A DNA stretch of 24,038 nucleotides from a virus: positions 1 through 24,038 of IMG/VR virus record IMGVR_UViG_3300046007_013113; one strand, written 5' to 3'. This document shows, piece by piece, positions 1 to 6,453 of this stretch. The notes under the pieces are model-generated. The model did no database searches. It was not told where the DNA came from and saw only the letters and a list, made by a program, of their open reading frames with translations. The position numbers and the translations under genes are program-made. Numbering within the stretch: the first letter of the stretch is position 1; each line of letters begins with the position of its first letter.

Positions 1-1
1 T

Positions 2-1120
2 TATCCTGGTTCTAGCTCATTTTTCCCTGGAGATACTCCATTTGGGTTTTATGATAACGACTATCAATTTCAAGTCGACGCAGATAAAGTAACAACTTTT
101 TGTGCTCGAAGACTAGGATATCCTATAATGGAAGTTGAATTACAAGACATCAACTTCTATGCTGCTTTTGAAGAAGCAATCACAACATACGGAAACGAAT
201 TATATGCTTTTCAAGTAAGAGATAATTTATTAAATGTAATTGGTGCTCCAACTTCATCAAACATGAATCATGCAAATATCACTCCAAGTTTAGCTAATGT
301 AATTAGATTATCTCAACAATATGGAGTAGAAGCAGGAGCAGGAGGAAATGTAAATTGGTATAGTGGTTCATTCGTAACAACAGCAAGTCTTCAAGATTAT
401 GATTTCAATCAATGGGCTCTTGAAAATAATGTTACTGGTGGGATGGAAATTAAAAGAATATTCTGGCAACCACTCCCTGCAGTTAATCAAGTATATAACT
501 TAAATATATTTTCAGGTTTAGGTGGTGTACCTTCAGTTGGTAGCTATGGTTTATTTGGCGCTACAGGATTCTTAATGTATCCTACAAGTCTACTAATTCA
601 ATCTGCTCAAGCAGTTGAAATGCAAAATCAAGTTGCTTTATCTGATTACACATTTGAACTTATAAACAATAAATTAAGAATTTTCCCTATACCTACAGAA
701 AACGGAAATAGAATCTGGTTCCAATATTTAAACATGGAAGAAAGATTAAATAGTGTAATTGTACAAGCTCCTAGTTCTGTTACAAATGCTTCAAATACTA
801 ATTTTGCTAATCCAAATTATACTCAAATTAATTCAATTGGTAGACAATGGATATTTGAATATACTTTATCTATATGTAAAGAAATATTAGGATATGTTCG
901 TGGAAAATACACTCAAGTTCCTATTCCTGGTGCAGAAGTTACTTTAAATCAATCAGATTTAATTGCAGCTGCTACATCAGAAAAAAATTCTTTAATTGAA
1001 AGATTAAGAACATATTTTAATGAAACTTCAACTCAAGCATTACTTGAAAGAAAAGCAGCAGAATCAGTAGCACGTCAAAGTGAATTAGGACAGTCTCCAA
1101 TGACAATTTATATAGGATAA
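2..1120 (+). CDS. Neck protein, gp13-like (5' end outside window)
   Basis: The reading frame is open from base 2, so the ATG at 128 is an internal methionine and the true start lies upstream of the window. The codons before 128 encode protein-like sequence (FYDNDYQFQVDADKV, then CARRLGYPIMEVELQD), which continues smoothly into the rest. The visible part is about 372 residues. It is followed after one base by a gp14-like gene, then a gp15-like gene, sheath and tube, which is the T4 order 13-14-15-18-19. On that synteny and its general character I infer a neck/head-completion protein at the head-tail junction. No catalytic motif is visible, as expected for a structural protein. The coding call is certain; the gp13 assignment is moderate and could be another connector protein. 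Confidence 0.8.
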   Translation, partial: YPGSSSFFPGDTPFGFYDNDYQFQVDADKVTTFCARRLGYPIMEVELQDINFYAAFEEAITTYGNELYAFQVRDNLLNVIGAPTSSNMNHANITPSLANVIRLSQQYGVEAGAGGNVNWYSGSFVTTASLQDYDFNQWALENNVTGGMEIKRIFWQPLPAVNQVYNLNIFSGLGGVPSVGSYGLFGATGFLMYPTSLLIQSAQAVEMQNQVALSDYTFELINNKLRIFPIPTENGNRIWFQYLNMEERLNSVIVQAPSSVTNASNTNFANPNYTQINSIGRQWIFEYTLSICKEILGYVRGKYTQVPIPGAEVTLNQSDLIAAATSEKNSLIERLRTYFNETSTQALLERKAAESVARQSELGQSPMTIYIG

Positions 1121-1121
1121 C

Positions 1122-1631
1122 ATGGCATTATTTGGATCAAGTAGAGATGTTTCTGTAATTAGAAAAGTTAACAGAGAATTGTTAGGCAACGTTATGTCTC
1201 AACAATGTACTCTTTATAAAGTTAACCTAGAAAAAACAGTATCAAATATGTACGGTGAATCAACTGGGTATAGATACTTCACAGAACCTACTTTATTATA
1301 TTGTAGAATAACAAGAACAGATCCTAGTTTTGAAATAACAGATATAGGTCCTAATTACAATAGAACTGTAACATTTTCATTTTTAAGAGATGATTTAGTT
1401 GATGCTAAAGCTTATCCTGAAGTAGGAGATATACTTATGTACTATGAAGGATATTTCGAATTAGAACAAGTATACGATAACCAATTATTTGTAGGTAAAG
1501 ATCCTGATTATCCATATGCTATAAATCCACTAAATCCAGGATTAGAAAATTTTGGCTACTCAGTATCTATAAATTGTATAGGTCATTATATTCCTGCGGA
1601 TAAAGTTAACTTAACTAAAGAAAGACCATAA
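1122..1631 (+). CDS. Neck protein, gp14-like
   Basis: A 169-residue protein starting one base after the preceding stop. Visible landmarks are NMYGES (about residues 43-48), FLRDDLV (about 88-94), PEVGDIL (about 100-106) and FVGKDPDYP (about 123-131). These are hallmarks I associate with the neck/structural protein following gp13 in marine T4-like phages. It is shorter than T4 gp14 (256 aa). The predicted role is joining the head-tail connector to the tail; it has no membrane segment or enzymatic motif. Its stop overlaps the next start by one base (TAATG at 1629-1633), implying translational coupling. The family call rests on remembered sequence character plus gene order, so it is moderate. 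Confidence 0.75.
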   Translation: MALFGSSRDVSVIRKVNRELLGNVMSQQCTLYKVNLEKTVSNMYGESTGYRYFTEPTLLYCRITRTDPSFEITDIGPNYNRTVTFSFLRDDLVDAKAYPEVGDILMYYEGYFELEQVYDNQLFVGKDPDYPYAINPLNPGLENFGYSVSINCIGHYIPADKVNLTKERP

Positions 1632-2527
1632 TGGCAAATAGAAAACCAACCCCTAAATCACAACGAGAAATTAGTATTTCTCAACAAGAACCTTACAATC
1701 AAGGCGGTCCTGGTTTTCAACCTGTAGGAAATCCTAATGATTTAGGTCCTGATTATTCAAATAGAGGTAATAAACTTAGTTTTAAAGGAGATACTACAAA
1801 ACCATTTACATTAGGTATTCAAGATATTGATGAAGCTATTTATTATTATTTTAATGAAGTAATAAAACCATATGTAATCCAAAACGGACAAAGAATAGCT
1901 GTTCCTATTGTTTATGGTAATCCTGAAAAGTGGAAATCAATTCAAAAAGACGGATATTATAGAGATAAAAATGGAGCAATTATGTCTCCATTATTAGTAT
2001 TTAAAAGAGATAATTTAACAAAAAATAGAAGTATAGGAAATAAATTAGATGCAAATCAACCTCATTTATATAGTTCTTTAATTAAACCCTACTCTAAAAG
2101 AAATTTCTACACTCCATTTGATGTATTAAATAATATTAAACCAGAAACAGAACAATATGCTGTTGTAATACCAGACTATGTTACGATAACTTACAGCTGT
2201 GTTATATATACTTACTATGTAGAACAAATGAATAAAATTGTAGAAGCAATTAATTATGCTTCTGATTCATATTGGGGTGATCCTTCTAGATTTAAATTCA
2301 ACGCTAGAATCGATTCATTTAATACAGTAGTAGAAGTGGTGGATGGAAGAGATAGAGCAGTTAAAAGTACCTTTGACATTAAATTAAACGGTTATTTAAT
2401 CCCAGACACAATACAAAAAGATGTAAGTGCAATTAAAAAAATACCTGTTGTTACTAAAACAGTATTTGGAATTGAAACTACAAGTAATATTAATCAAGTT
2501 CCTCCTCCTCCAAAAAATACAAATTAA
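1631..2527 (+). CDS. Tail-completion protein, gp15-like (putative)
   Basis: A 298-residue protein whose ATG overlaps the previous stop (TAATG). The first 60 residues are polar, rich in Gln, Asn, Pro and Gly, and likely disordered. The core (about 65-270) is mixed alpha/beta, with a conserved-looking block around YAVVIPDYVTITYSCVIYTYY followed by an amphipathic helix and LNGYLIPD. The C-terminus ends in a short PPPPKN tail. Position between gp14-like and sheath genes matches T4 gene 15, whose product caps the tail tube and stabilises the sheath. T4 gp15 is 272 aa, similar in size. I recognise no decisive motif, so the function is inferred from synteny and size; another tail terminator or connector is possible. 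Confidence 0.6.
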   Translation: MANRKPTPKSQREISISQQEPYNQGGPGFQPVGNPNDLGPDYSNRGNKLSFKGDTTKPFTLGIQDIDEAIYYYFNEVIKPYVIQNGQRIAVPIVYGNPEKWKSIQKDGYYRDKNGAIMSPLLVFKRDNLTKNRSIGNKLDANQPHLYSSLIKPYSKRNFYTPFDVLNNIKPETEQYAVVIPDYVTITYSCVIYTYYVEQMNKIVEAINYASDSYWGDPSRFKFNARIDSFNTVVEVVDGRDRAVKSTFDIKLNGYLIPDTIQKDVSAIKKIPVVTKTVFGIETTSNINQVPPPPKNTN

Positions 2528-2552
2528 ATTTGGATAAGTAAATATCTTTAAT

Positions 2553-2566
2553 ATATTTATAATAAA
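2553..2566 (+). promoter_or_regulatory. Late-promoter-like box before the 104-aa gene
   Basis: ATATTTATAATAAA lies 8 nt upstream of the ATG at 2575. The identical 14-mer occurs at 9213-9226, and close variants precede the sheath, the tape measure and other genes. The core TATAATAAA resembles the T4 late promoter TATAAATA. AT-rich background raises the chance of coincidence, but the intergenic placement repeats. Confidence 0.45.
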
Positions 2567-2574
2567 TAAAGATT

Positions 2575-2889
2575 ATGTTTATACCTAAAGAACAATCAAC
2601 CGAAAACACTCAATTTCAACAACAACCGTTTGCTGAAACAAATTCTAAATTCTTAACTCAAGAAGAAATAGAAGAATTAAAACAATTAAATGTTTTTTCT
2701 CAAGAATTAATTATTAAATTTGGTCAAAATGAATATCAAGTTCAAATATTAAAAGACCAAAAAAGTGAATTAGTTAAAGAATTAGCAAACCTAAAACTTA
2801 AAGAAACCGAATTTAGTCAATCTTTACAAAATAAATACGGTAGTATAAGTATTAATTTAGAAACAGGAGAAATTACACCAACTAGTTAA
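2575..2889 (+). CDS. Small coiled-coil protein of the tail cluster
   Basis: A 104-residue protein. The N-terminal 25 residues are Gln/Thr-rich and probably disordered. Residues about 28-85 are a long heptad-like helix (LTQEEIEELKQLN through LVKELANLKLKETEF), predicted to form a coiled coil. The end contains KYGSISINLETGEI, a short beta-like tail. It has its own leader with a late-promoter-like box, while the preceding structural genes are coupled without gaps. Lying directly before the sheath gene, it may be a structural or assembly factor of the tail. I do not recognise a characterised family, and the function is unknown. Confidence 0.8.
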   Translation: MFIPKEQSTENTQFQQQPFAETNSKFLTQEEIEELKQLNVFSQELIIKFGQNEYQVQILKDQKSELVKELANLKLKETEFSQSLQNKYGSISINLETGEITPTS

Positions 2890-2907
2890 TTTTTGAGCTA
2901 TTTTTAG

Positions 2908-2921
2908 ATATTTATAAGTAA
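2908..2921 (+). promoter_or_regulatory. Late-promoter-like box before the sheath gene
   Basis: ATATTTATAAGTAA occurs 26 nt before the sheath ATG (2948), in a 58-nt intergenic gap. It matches the box at 2553 and 9213 in its first ten bases. It suggests that the abundantly needed sheath protein has its own transcript. Confidence 0.45.
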
Positions 2922-2947
2922 CAATAAACAATTAAATATTTTAAAAA

Positions 2948-4657
2948 ATGGCAGAAACTTTAATATCCCCTGGTGTATTAGCTAGAGAGATTGATCGCTC
3001 TCAAATAGCAGCTCAACCAGTAGTTGTAGGCGCAGCAATAATTGGCCCTACAGTAAAAGGTCCTGTAGAATTACCTACTGTGGTAAGTTCTTATGGTGAT
3101 TACGTAAATAAATTTGGTGATGTATTAGTAAGTGGTAGTGATACTTATTCTTACTTTACTTCAATCGCAGCTTATAATTATTTTAATGAAGGTGGAGATT
3201 CTTTATTAGTAGCAAGAGTAGTATCTGGTTCTTATACCTCAGCAACAAGTACAGCAATCAGCGCTAGTACAAATGCTTCTTCTCAACCTGCACTTGTATT
3301 AAAAACAATATCTAAAGGTATTATAATGAACAACTCAGGTGCATTAGATACTGCTGGTGCTTTAGTAAGTGGTTCAGCTGATAATATCCGTTGGGAAATT
3401 ATTAATCCAAACACTTCTTCTGGAACATTTGATTTATTAGTTAGACAAGGTAATGATATTACAAACAGTAAAATTGTATTAGAATCATTTACTGGTTTAT
3501 CTTTAGATCCTAAATCTCCAAATTTTGTAGCTAAACAAATTGGTGATTATGTTTATAATTACAATCCATCAACTCAACAAATTGAACTATCAGGAAGCTA
3601 TAGAAACAATTCAAACTATATTTATGTATCTTCAGTTAATTTATTAACTCCTGACTATTTAGATAATAATGGTGTTGCTAAAAATCAATATACATCTTCC
3701 ATCCCAGTAGCTGCTAGTGGTTCATTTACAGGCGCTACAGGTGATATAAAAGGTGGAGCTGCATTTTATAATAGCATTACTACAGCAACTAATACTCAAG
3801 GTTTAGAAACAGCTAACTATACAAACATGATCAATTTATTAGCAAATAAAGATGATTATCAATTTAATGTATTAGTTACTCCAGGCTTATTTGATTCGTT
3901 AAACACAAGTGCTATAAGTACAATTATTACAAATACTCAACAACGTGGTGATAATATTTTTGTATTAGATCCAGTAGTTTATGGTCAAGCTGCTTCAGGT
4001 GTAATTACTCAAGCATCTAGCCGTGATACTTCATACGCTGCAGAATACTGGCCTTGGTGCCAAATTCAAGATCCAGCAACTGGTAAAAACGTTTGGGTTC
4101 CTGCTTCAACAATGATTATAGGTGTTTATGCTTATAATGATACAGTAGCAGAACCTTGGTTCGCACCTGCAGGTATTAATCGTGGTGGTTTAGGAACAGT
4201 ATTACGTGTTGAACAAAAATTAAATCAAACAACTCGTGATTCTCTTTACACTGGTAAAGTAAATCCAATTGCTACTTTCCCTGGTCAAGGTATTGTAGTA
4301 TACGGACAAAAAACATTACAAACAAAACCATCAGCTCTTGATCGTGTGAATGTAAGACGTTTGTTAATTTCTCTTAAATCTTATATCTCTCAAGTAGCAA
4401 ATAACTTAGTATTTGAACAAAATACAGCTGCTACAAGAAATATATTCTTAAGTCAAGTAAATCCATATTTATCTTCTGTTCAACAAAGACAAGGTTTATA
4501 TGCATTTAAAGTAATAATGGATGAAACAAACAATACAGCTGATGTAATAGATAGAAATCAGTTAATTGGTCAGATTTATGTTCAACCTACTAAAACGGCT
4601 GAATTTATCTACTTAGATTTTATCATTACTCCAACTGGAGCTACATTCCCAGCTTAA
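2948..4657 (+). CDS. gp18: Tail sheath protein (gp18 family)
   Basis: A 569-residue contractile tail sheath subunit, somewhat shorter than T4 gp18 (659 aa). The N-terminus carries the typical SPGVLAREIDRS start that forms the strand-swapping arm, followed by GPTVKGPVELPTVVSSYGDY and FGDV (about residues 33-59). A Ser/Thr/Ala-rich, variable insertion follows (about 90-280). The conserved C-terminal domain (about 385-569) includes WVPASTMI, NVRRLLISLKSYI and a final sheath core ending in a beta arm (AEFIYLDFIITPTG). Six-subunit rings of this protein surround the tube and contract during injection. It is preceded by a late-promoter-like box and followed by a strong intrinsic terminator, so it appears to be a separate transcription unit. 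The family call is secure. Confidence 0.95.
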   Translation: MAETLISPGVLAREIDRSQIAAQPVVVGAAIIGPTVKGPVELPTVVSSYGDYVNKFGDVLVSGSDTYSYFTSIAAYNYFNEGGDSLLVARVVSGSYTSATSTAISASTNASSQPALVLKTISKGIIMNNSGALDTAGALVSGSADNIRWEIINPNTSSGTFDLLVRQGNDITNSKIVLESFTGLSLDPKSPNFVAKQIGDYVYNYNPSTQQIELSGSYRNNSNYIYVSSVNLLTPDYLDNNGVAKNQYTSSIPVAASGSFTGATGDIKGGAAFYNSITTATNTQGLETANYTNMINLLANKDDYQFNVLVTPGLFDSLNTSAISTIITNTQQRGDNIFVLDPVVYGQAASGVITQASSRDTSYAAEYWPWCQIQDPATGKNVWVPASTMIIGVYAYNDTVAEPWFAPAGINRGGLGTVLRVEQKLNQTTRDSLYTGKVNPIATFPGQGIVVYGQKTLQTKPSALDRVNVRRLLISLKSYISQVANNLVFEQNTAATRNIFLSQVNPYLSSVQQRQGLYAFKVIMDETNNTADVIDRNQLIGQIYVQPTKTAEFIYLDFIITPTGATFPA

Positions 4658-4669
4658 TAAAAAATAATT

Positions 4670-4702
4670 ATCTTCCCTCTGAAAAATGGGGGAAGATTTT
4701 TT
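4670..4702 (+). terminator. Intrinsic terminator after the sheath gene
   Basis: A 10-bp stem (4670-4679 pairing with 4688-4697, one G-U pair) closes an 8-nt loop. It is G/C-rich for this genome and is followed by TTTTTT through 4702. It lies 12 bases after the sheath stop. Confidence 0.85.
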
Positions 4703-4706
4703 AAAA

Positions 4707-4730
4707 TACAATACGTATAATAAACAATAA
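4707..4730 (+). promoter_or_regulatory. Promoter-like box of the tail tube gene
   Basis: The 24-nt block reads TACAATACG then TATAATAAACAATAA. It is 23/24 identical to the block at 5293-5316. It begins 4 nt after a terminator T-run and ends 21 nt before the tube ATG. Repetition in the same layout makes a promoter the simplest reading; the TATAATAAA core resembles T4 late promoters. Confidence 0.65.
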
Positions 4731-4751
4731 CAAAACTAAACAAAATATAAA

Positions 4752-5240
4752 ATGGCAGTATTATCACCAAACGAAATATTTTTTACAGCATTTGAACCAA
4801 AGGTAGCCAACAGGTTTATTATGTATGTAGATGGAATCCCTTCATACACTATTAAGCAAATTGCTGCTGTATCTGTAGATATGGGAGAAATTGTATTAAA
4901 CCACATTAATGTTTACCGTAAAATTAAAGGTAAAGCTAAATGGGGAGATATGCAAATGACATTATTTGATCCAATCACTCCATCTGGTGCTCAAGCAGTA
5001 ATGGAATGGGTGCGTTTACATCATGAATCTGTAACTGGTCGTGATGGTTATTCTGATTTTTATAAGAAAGATATAACTGTTAACGTGTTAGGTCCTGTTG
5101 GTGATGTTGTTTCTGAATGGATTATCAAAGGTGCATTTATTAAATCTGCAAACTTTGGTGAATACAATTGGGATACTGAAGCAGCAGCTATAAACCTTCA
5201 AGTTACTTTAGGAATGGATTACTGTATCTTAAATTACTAA
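4752..5240 (+). CDS. gp19: Tail tube protein (gp19 family)
   Basis: A 162-residue protein, practically the length of T4 gp19 (163 aa). The sequence follows the family pattern: ANRFIMYVDGIPSYTIK near residues 19-35, a beta strand with NVYRKIKGKAKWGDMQMTLFDPI (about 53-75), then a helix (AQAVMEWVRLHHES) and terminal strands ending in NLQVTLGMDYCILNY. Hexamers of it stack into the inner tube through which DNA passes. The start is supported by the upstream A-rich leader (AAATATAAAATGGC). The gene has no close neighbour: a terminator plus promoter-like box lies on each side, giving a single-gene unit suited to high expression. Family identity is secure. Confidence 0.95.
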   Translation: MAVLSPNEIFFTAFEPKVANRFIMYVDGIPSYTIKQIAAVSVDMGEIVLNHINVYRKIKGKAKWGDMQMTLFDPITPSGAQAVMEWVRLHHESVTGRDGYSDFYKKDITVNVLGPVGDVVSEWIIKGAFIKSANFGEYNWDTEAAAINLQVTLGMDYCILNY

Positions 5241-5261
5241 GATTTTAATAAAAATAAAATT

Positions 5262-5288
5262 AAGCTTGCCATTTGGTGAGCTTTTTTT
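5262..5288 (+). terminator. Intrinsic terminator after the tail tube gene
   Basis: A 9-bp stem (AAGCTTGCC with GGTGAGCTT, two G-U/U-G pairs) closes an ATTT loop. It is followed by a seven-T run ending at 5288. It lies 21 bases after the tube stop and has a different stem sequence from the terminator at 4670. Confidence 0.8.
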
Positions 5289-5292
5289 ATCT

Positions 5293-5316
5293 TACAATAT
5301 GTATAATAAACAATAA
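5293..5316 (+). promoter_or_regulatory. Promoter-like box before the gp26-like gene
   Basis: The box reads TACAATATG then TATAATAAACAATAA, differing at one position from the box at 4707-4730. It has the same 4-nt spacing from the preceding terminator T-run and ends 19 nt before the ATG at 5336. Confidence 0.65.
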
Positions 5317-5335
5317 AGTTATTTAAATAAGAATT

Positions 5336-6097
5336 ATGGAACAAGTTACAAACACAACTCAAGAAACACCCAAATTTAATTTCCTAACAGAAACAATTGA
5401 ATTACCTTCAAAAGGTTTACTTTATCCTAAAGATAATCTTCTTTCAAAAGGAATAATTGAAATAAGATACATGACAGCAGCTCATGAAGATATTTTAACT
5501 AACCAAACATATATTCAAAAAGGAAATGTACTTGATAAATTAATGCAAGCGTTAATTGTAACTCCTATTAATTATGATGATTTAATTGTTGGTGATAAGA
5601 ATGCAATTATGATTGCTTCTCGTATTTTAGGTTATGGTAAAAATTACAGTTTTACTTACAATGGACAAGAAGAAACAATTGATTTAAGTAATATTGATAA
5701 TAAACCATTTGATACTTCATTAATTACTCCAAACACAAATGAATTTTCATTCACATTACCTAATACAAAAGCAGTTGTTACTTTTAAAATATTAACTCAT
5801 TCAGATGAGAAAAAAATAGATGCTGAATTAGAAGGTCTTAAAAAAATTAAAAAAGACTCATCTCCTGAATTATCAACTCGTTTAAAATATATTATCACTT
5901 CAGTAAATGGAGATTCAACAGTCAAAACAATTCGAGATTTTGTTGATAATCAACTCTTAGCTATGGATTCTCGAGCATTAAGAGAATATATTAAAAAAGT
6001 TCAACCAGATGTTGACCTAACTTTTTTTCCCGATGGGAATGAAAAAGCCGTCAACATTCCAATTGGACTTAACTTTTTTTGGCCTGACGCAGGGTAA
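5336..6097 (+). CDS. gp26-like baseplate/tail-assembly protein (upstream frame)
   Basis: A 253-residue product. The block ELPSKGLLYP (about residues 22-31), the stretch RYMTAAHEDILTNQ (about 44-57) and YDDLIVGDKNAIMIASRILGYG (about 80-101) are characteristic of the T4 gp26 baseplate family as I know it. It ends with the sequence LNFFWPDAG. In T4, gp26 is a baseplate-hub assembly factor; here the gene sits between tail tube and tape measure, the usual place of tail-assembly chaperones. The next gene overlaps it by 65 nt in another frame and looks like its natural C-terminal continuation. The short protein may therefore be the unshifted form of a pair made by recoding. A T7 run at 6074-6080 near its end is the candidate shift site. 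A homopolymer assembly error is the alternative. Confidence 0.8.
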   Translation: MEQVTNTTQETPKFNFLTETIELPSKGLLYPKDNLLSKGIIEIRYMTAAHEDILTNQTYIQKGNVLDKLMQALIVTPINYDDLIVGDKNAIMIASRILGYGKNYSFTYNGQEETIDLSNIDNKPFDTSLITPNTNEFSFTLPNTKAVVTFKILTHSDEKKIDAELEGLKKIKKDSSPELSTRLKYIITSVNGDSTVKTIRDFVDNQLLAMDSRALREYIKKVQPDVDLTFFPDGNEKAVNIPIGLNFFWPDAG

Positions 6098-6413
6098 TGC
6101 TCCTGAATATAGACTTTATTTATTTAATCAAATTCATCAAATAGTATTTCATGGTAGGGGTGGATATGACTGGAATACAGTCTATAACATGCCTATTTGG
6201 TTAAGAAAATATACTTTCTCAGAAATTAAAAAGCATTATGATGAAGAAAAACAAGCACATGAAAATACTAATAGTGGTAAAAATGTAGCTATTGGTACAG
6301 ACGGATTAGTTAAAGATCGTAGTTTATTTCAAAATCAACAACAAACTCCACAAAAACAACCTGTTATTTCTAAACCTGGTATATCACCTAGAAAATCAGT
6401 TAGCTACAAGTAA
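6033..6413 (+). CDS. C-terminal extension of the gp26-like protein (shifted frame)
   Basis: The open frame runs from 6021 (after TAA at 6018) to the stop at 6411. The first ATG is at 6033, giving 126 residues, but its first 20 residues merely mirror the overlapping gene in another frame. Protein-like sequence begins after the overlap: PEYRLYLFNQIHQIVFHG, then NTVYNMPIWLRKYTFSEIK, and a polar Gln/Lys-rich tail. The MP..LR.(F/Y) helix reminds me of the C-terminal part of gp26/gp51-type proteins. A +1 shift at TTT TTT TGG (6074-6082) would join both frames into a product of about 358 aa. Independent initiation at 6033 is possible but less attractive. Function is tail or baseplate assembly, by context. 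Confidence 0.65.
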   Translation: MGMKKPSTFQLDLTFFGLTQGNAPEYRLYLFNQIHQIVFHGRGGYDWNTVYNMPIWLRKYTFSEIKKHYDEEKQAHENTNSGKNVAIGTDGLVKDRSLFQNQQQTPQKQPVISKPGISPRKSVSYK

Positions 6414-6424
6414 TTCTTGTAGCT
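6402..6424 (+). terminator. Hairpin overlapping the stop codon, possible weak terminator
   Basis: A perfect 9-bp stem (AGCTACAAG with CTTGTAGCT) closes the loop TAATT, which contains the stop codon of the preceding frame. Only three T residues follow, so termination may be partial; an mRNA 3'-end stabiliser is an alternative. Confidence 0.45.
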
Positions 6425-6428
6425 TTCA

Positions 6429-6442
6429 ATATTTATAACAAA
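6429..6442 (+). promoter_or_regulatory. Late-promoter-like box before the tape measure gene
   Basis: ATATTTATAACAAA lies 11 nt upstream of the tape measure ATG and just after the hairpin at 6402-6424. It differs by one base from the boxes at 2553 and 9213, repeating the hairpin-then-box arrangement seen around the tail tube gene. Confidence 0.45.
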
Positions 6443-6453
6443 ATATTTTTATA

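Noticed and set aside
6074-6087. Conventional -1 frameshift on the T7 run
   Set aside because: The -1 frame meets TGA at 6085-6087, so it does not reach the downstream frame; only +1 or -2 does.
6095-6144. Re-initiation at the TAATG at 6095-6099 to translate the second part of the gp26-like gene
   Set aside because: That ATG opens a different frame which stops after 15 codons, so it cannot produce the downstream protein.
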